Source: Oscillospiraceae bacterium
GTDB taxonomy: Bacteria; Bacillota; Clostridia; Oscillospirales; CAG-272
Assembly: GCA_015065285.1 (NCBI GenBank)
Contig: SVQP01000013.1
Span: 1-42,174, forward strand
Length of the DNA: 42,174 bases
Direction of reading: 5' to 3'
The position numbers and the translations under genes were made by a program. Below, in pieces: positions 14,246-22,391 of this stretch. How positions within the stretch are numbered: position 1 is the stretch's first letter; each line of letters opens with the position of its first letter. Below the pieces are notes generated by a model. The model saw only the letters and a list, made by a program, of their open reading frames with translations, did no database searches and was not told the origin of the DNA.

Positions 14246-14941
14246 TCAGATGCGGCTCATGAAATCCAGCAGGATGCGGCAGCCCACACGGGCGGAGGAA
14301 TCGCGGAAGGTCTCGTAGTCCATGGTGGAGGGGTCGTTGCAGTTGTCCGAAATGGCACGCAGAATTCCCACTTCTACGCCGTTTGCGTAGCAGACCTGGC
14401 AGATGGCGGAGCCCTCCATTTCGCAGGCTACAGCATCAAAATTTTGGGTAATACGGGCTCTTTGCGCCGGGGATGCGACAAACACGTCACCCGATGCCAC
14501 CGTACCGCGCACAAAATGCACGTTCTCAGCTGCGACGCACTCGGCAAGCAGATCGCCAAGGCGCTCGGAGCAGGGCAGGTAGACCAGATTGATGCCCGAG
14601 ATCAAGCCCACGGGATCACCGATGGGCGAGGTATCCATATCGTGCTGCACCGTGCTTGTGGCAATGGCAATGTCGCCAATGCGCAGCGCATCACACAGCG
14701 AGCCTGCTACGCCAACGTTGACAATGGCGCTCACGCCAAAGTGCAGAATCATGGTCTGCGCGCACATGGCGGCAAACACCTTGCCAATGCCGCAAATGGC
14801 AATCACGGTATCCTTGCCGCACAGCTTGCCTTGCGTAAAGGTGATCGAGCCGACGCTGAGCGTGCTTGCGTTTTCCATCTGCGCGATCAGCGGCTCAACC
14901 TCACACGCCATCGCACCGATAATGCCAATTCTCTTATTCAT
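14246..14941 (-). CDS. mtnN: 5'-methylthioadenosine/S-adenosylhomocysteine nucleosidase
   Basis: This 231-residue phosphorylase-fold enzyme cleaves adenine from S-adenosylhomocysteine and methylthioadenosine in the cytoplasm; with homocysteine adducts it makes the LuxS substrate S-ribosylhomocysteine. Family marks are the N-terminal IGIIGAMACEVEPL, VNVGVAGSL, the substrate-binding ACEMEGSA (about 172-179) and the catalytic aspartate in RAISDN (about 196-201). Length is typical. Its start overlaps the end of luxS by 8 bases, coupling the two consecutive steps of the activated methyl cycle. Confidence 0.95.
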   Translation of the reverse strand: MNKRIGIIGAMACEVEPLIAQMENASTLSVGSITFTQGKLCGKDTVIAICGIGKVFAAMCAQTMILHFGVSAIVNVGVAGSLCDALRIGDIAIATSTVQHDMDTSPIGDPVGLISGINLVYLPCSERLGDLLAECVAAENVHFVRGTVASGDVFVASPAQRARITQNFDAVACEMEGSAICQVCYANGVEVGILRAISDNCNDPSTMDYETFRDSSARVGCRILLDFMSRI

Positions 14942-15401
14942 AGGAAAAATCCTTCCTTTCGCTGAATTTTTCGTTGCAGATCAGCGCGTCCAGATAGCGC
15001 GCGCATTCCTGCTTGGCAGCTGCCATGTCAAGATTCTGGTAGTTGCCGCACTCCTTGCGCGTGTTGCCGGGCATCTCTCCGGCATAAGCCACGGCATCTG
15101 CAAGGCAGAGACAGGTAAGGGCAAAGGCATCTGCGGGAGAGGTGTCGCGCATGAGCAAATAAAAGCCGGTCTGGCAGCCCATGGGACCGAAATAAATGAC
15201 CTGCTCGCTCTGTGCCGAGTTGCGCAGCAGCGTTGCCATCATGTGCTCAACAGAGTGCATGGTCAAATTGTCCATGTAATCGCCTTTGTTGGGGGTACGG
15301 GTGCGCAGGTCAAAGGTGATGACGTTCCCGTCGATGCGCGAGACGTAAAATCCGGGAACGATGGTATCGTGATCCACGGTAAAGCTGGTGATTCGTTTCA
15401 T
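14934..15401 (-). CDS. luxS: S-ribosylhomocysteine lyase (LuxS)
   Basis: This 155-residue metalloenzyme splits S-ribosylhomocysteine into homocysteine and the AI-2 precursor DPD. The metal ligands are HSVEH (His49, His53) and the cysteine of ECGN (Cys118); the catalytic glutamate is within HSVEH and the catalytic cysteine is Cys76 in GPMGCQTGF. The ATG at 15401 is preceded by AAGGAA. The reading frame stays open far upstream on this strand, but that is an antisense shadow of pepT and tdk. It forms an overlapping pair with mtnN. Whether AI-2 is used as a signal or LuxS only recycles methyl donors cannot be told. Confidence 0.95.
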   Translation of the reverse strand: MKRITSFTVDHDTIVPGFYVSRIDGNVITFDLRTRTPNKGDYMDNLTMHSVEHMMATLLRNSAQSEQVIYFGPMGCQTGFYLLMRDTSPADAFALTCLCLADAVAYAGEMPGNTRKECGNYQNLDMAAAKQECARYLDALICNEKFSERKDFSYE

Positions 15402-15432
15402 ATGGAAAAATTCCTTTCCGCTTAATAGCTCC

Positions 15433-15438
15433 ATTATA
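15433..15438 (-). promoter_or_regulatory. Extended -10 promoter of luxS
   Basis: Minus-strand TGGTATAAT provides an extended -10; the -35 region is weak. It lies about 30 bases upstream of the luxS start and is back to back with the pepT promoter. Confidence 0.5.
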
Positions 15439-15493
15439 CCATATTGCGCACAAAAAGAAAAGGGGAAAGGTGGGATTTTTTCGGGAAAATGCC

Positions 15494-15522
15494 TTGATAG
15501 GCGGGGAAAAATATGGTATACT
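15494..15522 (+). promoter_or_regulatory. Promoter of pepT-tdk-udk
   Basis: TTGATA (15494-15499) and TATACT (15517-15522), spacer 17 bases. Confidence 0.65.
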
Positions 15523-15584
15523 GTAGATGACTGAATTTTCCTGCATTTCAGATTTGTTTTACTACCCCCAAGGAGGATGGATAT

Positions 15585-16802
15585 ATGAAGCCCTATGAAA
15601 GATTTTTGAGATACGTTGCCTTTCCCACCATGTCGGATGAAAAATCCCAAACCGTGCCCAGCTCGCAAAAGCAGCTGATTCTCAGCCGCGCGCTTGCAAG
15701 CGAGCTGTGCGAATTGGGCCTGCGCGACGTGGAACTTGATGATAAGGGCTATCTGTATGCCACCCTGCCTGCCAACACAAGCACCCCTTGCCCTACGATC
15801 GGACTTGTTGCGCACGTGGATACCTCGGATGCCTGTGCCGATTCTCCCATTGCCGCGAGAATTGTGGAGTATACGGGCGGAGATATTTGCTTGAACCAGC
15901 AAAAGGGCATTTATATGACGGTTGCGGATTATCCCAACCTGAAGAATTATGAGGGTCAGCACTTGATCGTGACCGACGGTACCACGCTGCTGGGCGCGGA
16001 TGATAAGGCAGGCGTTGCCGCCATCATCTCGGCTGTTGAGCGATTGATCGCCTCGGATGCACCGCACGGCACCGTCAAGATCTGCTTTACGCCCGACGAG
16101 GAGATCGGCAGAGGCGCGGACTATTTTGACGTGGAGAAATTTGGTGCGGACTATGCGTATACCGTGGACGGCGGACCGCTTGGCGAGCTGGAATACGAGA
16201 ATTTCAACGCAGCATCTGCACAGGTCTCCTTTGCAGGCGTCTCCATTCACCCCGGCTCCGCCAAGGATAAGATGAAGAACGCGCAGCTCATGGCAATGCA
16301 GTTCAACGCATTGCTGCCCGCAGATCAGATTCCCGCCAAGACCGAAGGGTACCAGGGCTTTTTCCACCTGTGTGATATGCAGGGCGATTGCGAGAGCGCA
16401 ACGCTGGTGTATATCATCCGTGATCATGACCGCGCACTCTTTGAGGAGAAAAAGCAGGTCATTGCCAAAGCAGCAAAGCAGATCAACGCGCTGTACGGCC
16501 AGGGCAGCTGCACTCTCTCGCTCAAGGATTCCTATTACAACATGAAAGAGATCATTGATCAGCACATGTATACCGTAGAGCGCGCCAAGGCAGCCATGCT
16601 GGAGCTTGGCATTGACCCCATCGTCGTGCCCATTCGCGGCGGTACGGACGGTGCAAGACTTTCCTTTATGGGTCTGCCTTGCCCCAATCTGTGCACGGGC
16701 GGTGAGAATTTCCATTCCAGATTCGAATTTTTGTCGATTGAGTCGCTGGACGGAGTCGTTGACATCGTAGAGCGCATTGTACTCAATGCTGCAAAGGAGT
16801 AA
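15585..16802 (+). CDS. pepT: Peptidase T (tripeptidase)
   Basis: This 405-residue cytoplasmic dizinc aminotripeptidase of family M20B removes the N-terminal residue of tripeptides. Metal-binding and catalytic motifs are all present: HVDTS (about 84-88), GADDKAG (about 137-143), EEIGRG (about 173-178), TVDGG (about 196-200) and the final GGENFHSRFEF with the last metal ligand histidine. Length matches the family. AAGGAGG upstream fixes the start. tdk begins 3 bases after the stop, so they share a transcript. Confidence 0.95.
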   Translation: MKPYERFLRYVAFPTMSDEKSQTVPSSQKQLILSRALASELCELGLRDVELDDKGYLYATLPANTSTPCPTIGLVAHVDTSDACADSPIAARIVEYTGGDICLNQQKGIYMTVADYPNLKNYEGQHLIVTDGTTLLGADDKAGVAAIISAVERLIASDAPHGTVKICFTPDEEIGRGADYFDVEKFGADYAYTVDGGPLGELEYENFNAASAQVSFAGVSIHPGSAKDKMKNAQLMAMQFNALLPADQIPAKTEGYQGFFHLCDMQGDCESATLVYIIRDHDRALFEEKKQVIAKAAKQINALYGQGSCTLSLKDSYYNMKEIIDQHMYTVERAKAAMLELGIDPIVVPIRGGTDGARLSFMGLPCPNLCTGGENFHSRFEFLSIESLDGVVDIVERIVLNAAKE

Positions 16803-16805
16803 GAC

Positions 16806-17399
16806 ATGGCAAAATTGTATTTCAAATACGGCGCAATGGGCTCTTCCAAGACCGCAAACGCGCTGATTACCAAGTTCAATTACGAGGAACGCGGCATGAA
16901 GGTGTGGCTGATCAAGCCCGCCATTGATACGCGTGACGGTGCAGGCGTGATCCGTTCCCGTATCGGTCTTGCGGCAGATGCGCAGATCATTGGCGCGGAT
17001 ACCGATATTTGTGCCGAGTTTGCCAAGCGCAGTGATTGCCACGTTATCATTGCGGACGAGTGCCAGTTTTTTGCCGAGGCGCAGATCGATCAGCTGCGTC
17101 GCATTGTGGACGAGCTGGATATTCCGGTGCTTTGCTTCGGGCTTCGCACCGACTTTATGACGCATCTGTTCCCGGGCAGCCGCCGACTCTTTGAGGTGGC
17201 GGATTCGATCACCGAGATCAAAACCATTTGCACCTGCGGCAAAAAGGCAATCGTCAACGCACGTATTGACGGGCAGGGCAACGTCATTACCACGGGCGGT
17301 CAGATCCTGCTGGGCGGAAACGATTCCTACGTAGCGATGTGCCATCATTGCTGGAAAAAAGCGATCGCGGCACAAGAGAACGAGGTGGCGCATGACTAA
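16806..17399 (+). CDS. tdk: Thymidine kinase
   Basis: This 197-residue type II thymidine kinase phosphorylates thymidine in pyrimidine salvage. It has the P-loop GAMGSSKT (about 9-16), the DECQFF segment with the catalytic glutamate region (about 87-92), the lasso region, and two cysteine pairs for structural zinc (CTCG and CHHC). Length is typical. It begins 3 bases after pepT and overlaps udk by 8 bases. Confidence 0.95.
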   Translation: MAKLYFKYGAMGSSKTANALITKFNYEERGMKVWLIKPAIDTRDGAGVIRSRIGLAADAQIIGADTDICAEFAKRSDCHVIIADECQFFAEAQIDQLRRIVDELDIPVLCFGLRTDFMTHLFPGSRRLFEVADSITEIKTICTCGKKAIVNARIDGQGNVITTGGQILLGGNDSYVAMCHHCWKKAIAAQENEVAHD

Positions 17400-18018
17400 G
17401 CCCATGATCGTTGGCGTAGCGGGCGGCACGGGATCGGGCAAAACTACGCTGGCGCAGCATATTGCGCATGCGTTTGGTGACAACGTTACCGTGATCGCGC
17501 ACGACAGCTATTATCATCTGCAACTGGGCAAGACCTATGAGCAGCGCTGCCTGACTAACTACGACCATCCCGATGCGTTTGAGACCGATCTTTTGTGCGC
17601 GCATCTGGATGCGCTTTGCAGGGGCGAGAGCGTGGACGTGCCCGTATACGATTATACCATTCATAACAGAAGTGATAAGACCGTGCGCGTCGACCCTTCT
17701 CCGCTGATCGTGCTGGAGGGCATTCTGATCTTTTCGGATGCTACGCTGCGTGACCGTATGGATCTGCGCATTTTCGTGGATACCGATGCGGATGAGAGAA
17801 TATTGCGCCGCATCGCGCGCGATACCAAGGAAAGAGCGAGAAGCCTGGATTCGGTCATTACCCAGTATCTGACCACGGTCAAGCCCATGCACGAGGCATT
17901 TGTCGAGCCGTTCAAGCGCTATGCGGACGTCATTGTGCCGGGCGGCGGCAATAATCCCGTGGCACTGGAAATGATCGTGCGCAGCATTTGCTCGCAAACC
18001 GGCCTGCATACCAAGTAA
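17392..18018 (+). CDS. udk: Uridine kinase
   Basis: This 208-residue kinase converts uridine and cytidine to their monophosphates in the salvage pathway. Visible marks are the P-loop GGTGSGKT (about 11-18), HDSYYH (about 36-41), NYDHPDAF (about 55-62), YDYTIHNR and the RRIARDTKERARS segment. Length is typical. Its start lies inside the end of tdk, an 8-base overlap that couples the two salvage kinases. Confidence 0.95.
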   Translation: MTKPMIVGVAGGTGSGKTTLAQHIAHAFGDNVTVIAHDSYYHLQLGKTYEQRCLTNYDHPDAFETDLLCAHLDALCRGESVDVPVYDYTIHNRSDKTVRVDPSPLIVLEGILIFSDATLRDRMDLRIFVDTDADERILRRIARDTKERARSLDSVITQYLTTVKPMHEAFVEPFKRYADVIVPGGGNNPVALEMIVRSICSQTGLHTK

Positions 18019-18064
18019 AGCAGGGGAATACATTTGAATGAGTATCAAAGAGAGGGGGAGAGAG

Positions 18065-19519
18065 ATGAAGAGAGCGGGAACGATAGCAGCTCTTTTGTTG
18101 CTTGTTTTGTGTGTGCTGGCAGCATGCCAAGCCCCCGAAGCGTGCGCGCAAAGCGTGCCTGAGCCTGCCGCATCTCCCCGTCCGATTGCATGCGCAGCGG
18201 TCGGCGAGCTTGCAGAAGGGCAGGCAAATGCAAAGCGATATCAAAGCCCCTCGCAGCCGGTCGAGGAGTACATATATCTCTGCCTGCTTGCAGAGCAGGA
18301 GAGCATAGATATCTCGGCATACAAGGTGCCCACGGAGCAGGTGGTCGAGCTGTTTACCGCTGTCATGAATGCGCACCCCGATCTGTTTTTTGTGAATACG
18401 GGCATTTCGTATACCTACACCTCCGAGGGAGAGATCGTGACCATCAAGCCGGACTACCTTTTGAGCGGTGAGGCGCTGAAGGTAGCACGAGAGGCGTGCG
18501 ACAAAGCTCTTGACGAGATCTGTGCAGGGGTGGATGCCACGTGGAGCGATTATGAGATCGCGCTGTACCTGCACGATTATCTGTGCCTGTATTTTGCATA
18601 CGACACGGATTATGAAATTTACGACATGTATGGATTCCTGACCACCGGAAAGGGTGTTTGTCAGGCATATACGCTGACCTATATGCAGCTGCTTTCCCGC
18701 TTTGGGATCGACTCCGGCGTGGCGGTCAGTCAAAGCATGAACCATATCTGGAACGTCATCACGCTGGGCGGTGCGTCCTATCACGTGGACGTGACCTGGG
18801 ATGATCCCGTGCCCAATACCGATGGGATGGCACAGCACAGCAATTTTTTGCGCAGCGATGTGGGTATTGCCCAAACGGGGCATTACGATTGGGTCAGCGA
18901 TGCTGCCTGCACCTCGGATGTGTACGAATCCACCTTTATCACCGGGATTACAAAGCCCTTTTCGTATACGGCAGGGCAGTGGTTTTATGCGGATGGCGCG
19001 CAAAGAGCCCTGCTTGCAGTGGATTTTTCCACCATGAACGCACAGCGCGTGCTGGAAATTGAGGATAAGTGGCTGACACCGAGCGGTCAATCCTACTACG
19101 TGGACGCTTTTTCGGGCGTTGGTGCTTATCGCGGAAATTTGATCTATAACACACCCGGGGAGATTTTTGCAGTCAATCTGCAAAGCGGTGTGAGCACAAA
19201 AATCCAAGCCCACGTACCGGATGGCATGCAGATCTTTGGGCTGTGGGTCATGGATGACGCGGTGTATTACAGCGTTTCTGATACCCCGAACGGTCAGATG
19301 CAAACGCAAAGCTGCTCTTTGAGCGGACTTGTGGACTATTTGTGGGGGGATGCCGATCAGAACGGCACGGTGGACGGCAGAGACGTCAGCGCCATCCGTC
19401 GCTATCTGGAAAGCTTGCCTACCCTGTGCCATACCGGTGCTGCCGATCTTGACGACAGCGGCACGGTGGATGCACGCGACGTGGAAATTCTGCGTCGGTA
19501 TTTGGTTGAAAATCATTAA
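18065..19519 (+). CDS. Lipoprotein with transglutaminase-like and dockerin domains
   Basis: This 484-residue exported protein begins with a lipoprotein signal (LCVLAAC, lipidated Cys21). A transglutaminase-like (papain-fold) domain holds the probable triad: Cys in GKGVCQAY (about 198), His in MNHIWNV (about 226) and Asp in YHVDVTWDD (about 241-247). A beta-rich region follows, and a type I dockerin closes the protein (about 428-484) with two calcium loops, DADQNGTVDGRD and DLDDSGTVDARD. I chose the ATG at 18065 because of the preceding AGGGGGAG; an in-frame ATG at 18038 is weaker. A lipid anchor and a dockerin on one chain is unusual. Likely a surface protease or cross-linking-type enzyme. 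Confidence 0.87.
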   Translation: MKRAGTIAALLLLVLCVLAACQAPEACAQSVPEPAASPRPIACAAVGELAEGQANAKRYQSPSQPVEEYIYLCLLAEQESIDISAYKVPTEQVVELFTAVMNAHPDLFFVNTGISYTYTSEGEIVTIKPDYLLSGEALKVAREACDKALDEICAGVDATWSDYEIALYLHDYLCLYFAYDTDYEIYDMYGFLTTGKGVCQAYTLTYMQLLSRFGIDSGVAVSQSMNHIWNVITLGGASYHVDVTWDDPVPNTDGMAQHSNFLRSDVGIAQTGHYDWVSDAACTSDVYESTFITGITKPFSYTAGQWFYADGAQRALLAVDFSTMNAQRVLEIEDKWLTPSGQSYYVDAFSGVGAYRGNLIYNTPGEIFAVNLQSGVSTKIQAHVPDGMQIFGLWVMDDAVYYSVSDTPNGQMQTQSCSLSGLVDYLWGDADQNGTVDGRDVSAIRRYLESLPTLCHTGAADLDDSGTVDARDVEILRRYLVENH

Positions 19520-19572
19520 AAGATTATATATCTGCGCCACGGCAATGCCCTTGGCAGCAGGAGGAGGTAAAA

Positions 19573-22296
19573 ATGGATTTTAAATTTGTGGACAAAAAGT
19601 ACCGTCCCGTTCCGTTCTGGTCCTGGAACGAGCGTCTTCGCACAGAGGAAACGCGCCGTCAGATCGGTCTGATGGATGACGTGGGCATCGGCGGCTTTTT
19701 CATGCATGCACGCGGTGGCTTGCAGACCGAGTATATGGGAGAGAAATGGTTTGATAACGTTTCCGCATCCATCGATGAGGCTGAAAAGCGCGGCATGCAC
19801 GCATGGGCTTATGACGAAAACGGCTGGCCCTCCGGCTTTGGCGGCGGCATTGTCAACGGCAAGGGCATCAAGTACCAGCAAAAGTATCTGCGCGTCAAGA
19901 AGTTCACGCCCGATCTTGAGGATCCCAGAGGACCCGAGGTCATTTATTGCTTTGAGAATTACTGCTTCTACTATGAGGTCAACCCTTTCTACGTAGATAC
20001 CTTGGACGGCGAGGTCATTGCAGATTTTATCAATGAGATCTACGAGCCCTACTATGCAAAGTACGGCACTACCTTTGACGGCTTCTTTACCGACGAGCCT
20101 CAGATCTCGCGTAACGGTATTCCGTGGAGCTTTATTCTGCCCGAGGAATACCAAAAGGCATACGGCGAGCCGATCTTTGATCATCTGATCGAGCTGTTTA
20201 TTGAAAGAGGCGATTGGCAGCAGACCAGAATGAATTTCTGGAAGCTGGTAACCGAGCTGTTCTCCAAGAACTACAACAAGCAGATCTACGATTGGTGCAC
20301 AGCCCACGGTCTGCTTTACACAGGTCACCTGGTGCTTGAAGAAACGCTGGAAGCACAGCTGACCAGTAACGGTGCCTGCATGCCCCACTACGAATACTTC
20401 CACATTCCGGGCATGGACTGGCTGTGCCGTCCCATTTTCCCCTGCCTGACCATGGCGCAGCTTTGCTCGGTCGCAGCGCAGACCGGCAAAAAGCAGATTC
20501 TGTCCGAGACCTTTGCGCTGTGCGGTCACAACGTAGGCCACGAGGAGCTCAAGAGAAACTACGAGTGGATGATGGTGCGCGGTGTCAACCTGATGTGCCA
20601 GCACTTGGAGGGCTATTCGCTGCGCGGCATCCGTAAGAGAGACTATCCGCCCGCAATGTATTGCCAGCAGCCCTGGTGGGCAGATTACAAGGTGTTCAAC
20701 GATGCCATGTCCCGCGTGGGTATGATGCTTGCAGAGGGTGCGATCCGTTACGATACGCTGATCATGCACCCCCAGACCTCGGCTTGGATCAGCTTCAACT
20801 GCGGCACCAACAACGGCCTGCACGAGTATAACACTGATATTATCAACGCTATGAATCACCTGGATGCAAAGCACGTGCTGTACCATCTGGGCGACGAGAT
20901 CATGATCGAGCGTCACGGCAGAGTTGAGAATGGCAAATTGATCATCGGTCAGCAGTCTTATTCCACCGTGGTGCTGACCAAGCATATCGCATACCTGCCC
21001 TATACCGAAAAGCTGCTTGCCGAGTTCCGTGCACAGGGCGGTAAGGTGCTTACTGCAGAGGAGGTTGAGGGCTGCGATCTGATCGATAATCCCAACGTCA
21101 CCTACACCAAGCGCTACTACGACGGCTTTGAGCTGTATTACTTTGTCAACAGCACCGATCAAGCACAGCCCACCAATTTCAAGGTCGGCAGCTATGCCAT
21201 CGATATTGAGACCGGTGAAAAGGTTGATTTCTTTGGTACTTACAACTTCCCGGCATACGGCAGCCTGGTTGTCGTCGATGACGGTACTGCACATGCCAAG
21301 GCACCTGCACCTCGCGCACTCTCCGAGGTTTGCCTGTGCGGTGATTGGGCGGTTGCTTCCATGACCGACAACGCGCTGACGCTGGATACCTGCACCTACT
21401 GGTTTGACGGCGTGCTGCAGCAGGAGAACGCCTGCGTGCTCAACGTGGCAGAAAGAGCTTACGAGCTTGGCAGAGGCGTGGATATCAAGTGCCACTTCAC
21501 CTTCCACGCAGAAATCATTCCCGAGCGCATCTATCTGGCTTGTGAGACCCCCGAGATCTTTGATATCAAGCTCAACGGCAAGGCAGTGGACAAGACCGAT
21601 TGCGGTTATTTCCGCGATCACTCCTTCCGCATGCTGAATATTGCAGGCCTTGTACAGAAGGGCGAGAACGTGCTTGAGCTGCAGGTTTACCTCAAGGAGA
21701 CCGACGAGGTTTACGAGAACCTCAAGAAGTCCAGAATCTTTGAGTCCGAAAAGAACAAGCTGACCTTTGGCACCGAAATCGAGCCTATGTATCTGGTAGG
21801 CGACTTTGGCGTTAAGGCAGACGGCAAGTTTGAGCCCATCCCGAACAAGGCTTACTTCTATGAGGGCGGCTTTGCACTGGTAGAGGCGCCCAAGACGCTG
21901 ACCTTAAAGGAGATCGAGAAGCAGGGACTTCTGTTCTTCTCAGGCGAGGTCACGCTCAAAAAGACCGTAACACTGGATGGCACCCCCTGCTGCTTGAAGT
22001 TTGATAAGAAGGGCATCAATGCCATTCGCGTCAAGGTAAACGGCAAGGCGGTCCGCACCGTGATGTGGACGCCCTTTGAGGTGGATATTTCGGATTACGT
22101 CATAGCAGGCGAGAACGAGATCGAGCTGACCTTGGTCAACAACCTGCGTAATCTGATGGGTCCCCACCACCATGCTGCAGGTGAGCTTTTGGCAGTTGCA
22201 CCTCCTCACTTCTTTGATGAGGGCTGCATCTGGAACAACTACTGCGGTGGCTACTATACGCCCAAGTATAGCTTTGTCGAGACAGGGCTGATCTGA
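19573..22296 (+). CDS. Large glycoside hydrolase, GH106-like
   Basis: This 907-residue protein resembles the alpha-L-rhamnosidase-like GH106 group and its unclassified relatives. The N-terminus has the typical PFWSWNERLRTEETRRQI, GIGGFFMHARGGLQTEYM and AYDENGWPSGFGGG segments (about 15-90), then FTDEPQISR (about 172-180) with a likely acidic residue, and TGHLVLEETLEAQ. The C-terminal third is beta-rich with jelly-roll-like sugar-binding modules. No signal peptide is seen, so it would act on imported oligosaccharides. AGGAGGAGGT gives a very strong start. It is followed by a bidirectional terminator and a convergent DUF4091-like gene. Exact substrate is unknown. Confidence 0.78.
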   Translation: MDFKFVDKKYRPVPFWSWNERLRTEETRRQIGLMDDVGIGGFFMHARGGLQTEYMGEKWFDNVSASIDEAEKRGMHAWAYDENGWPSGFGGGIVNGKGIKYQQKYLRVKKFTPDLEDPRGPEVIYCFENYCFYYEVNPFYVDTLDGEVIADFINEIYEPYYAKYGTTFDGFFTDEPQISRNGIPWSFILPEEYQKAYGEPIFDHLIELFIERGDWQQTRMNFWKLVTELFSKNYNKQIYDWCTAHGLLYTGHLVLEETLEAQLTSNGACMPHYEYFHIPGMDWLCRPIFPCLTMAQLCSVAAQTGKKQILSETFALCGHNVGHEELKRNYEWMMVRGVNLMCQHLEGYSLRGIRKRDYPPAMYCQQPWWADYKVFNDAMSRVGMMLAEGAIRYDTLIMHPQTSAWISFNCGTNNGLHEYNTDIINAMNHLDAKHVLYHLGDEIMIERHGRVENGKLIIGQQSYSTVVLTKHIAYLPYTEKLLAEFRAQGGKVLTAEEVEGCDLIDNPNVTYTKRYYDGFELYYFVNSTDQAQPTNFKVGSYAIDIETGEKVDFFGTYNFPAYGSLVVVDDGTAHAKAPAPRALSEVCLCGDWAVASMTDNALTLDTCTYWFDGVLQQENACVLNVAERAYELGRGVDIKCHFTFHAEIIPERIYLACETPEIFDIKLNGKAVDKTDCGYFRDHSFRMLNIAGLVQKGENVLELQVYLKETDEVYENLKKSRIFESEKNKLTFGTEIEPMYLVGDFGVKADGKFEPIPNKAYFYEGGFALVEAPKTLTLKEIEKQGLLFFSGEVTLKKTVTLDGTPCCLKFDKKGINAIRVKVNGKAVRTVMWTPFEVDISDYVIAGENEIELTLVNNLRNLMGPHHHAAGELLAVAPPHFFDEGCIWNNYCGGYYTPKYSFVETGLI

Positions 22297-22311
22297 TTAT
22301 AGCAAAATACT

Positions 22312-22376
22312 AAACCCGCCCGCAGCTTTGGAGTGATACTCTGATCGGAGTATCGCACCGGGCTGCGGGCGGGTTT
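22312..22376. terminator. Bidirectional terminator between two glycosidase genes
   Basis: A 14-bp GC-rich stem (AACCCGCCCGCAGC and its complement) encloses a second hairpin (GTGATACTC...GAGTATCGCAC) between convergent genes. Confidence 0.75.
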
Positions 22377-22391
22377 GTGCTGTAAATAGTA

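Noticed and set aside
14934..17483. Minus-strand open frame of 849 codons
   Set aside because: Only its last 155 codons are real (luxS). The rest is antisense to pepT and tdk, with no ribosome binding site and composition that mirrors the plus-strand genes.
19516..21621. 701-codon minus-strand open frame
   Set aside because: Antisense shadow of the GH106-like gene; Leu/Val/Gln/His/Ile-rich low-quality protein with no domain.
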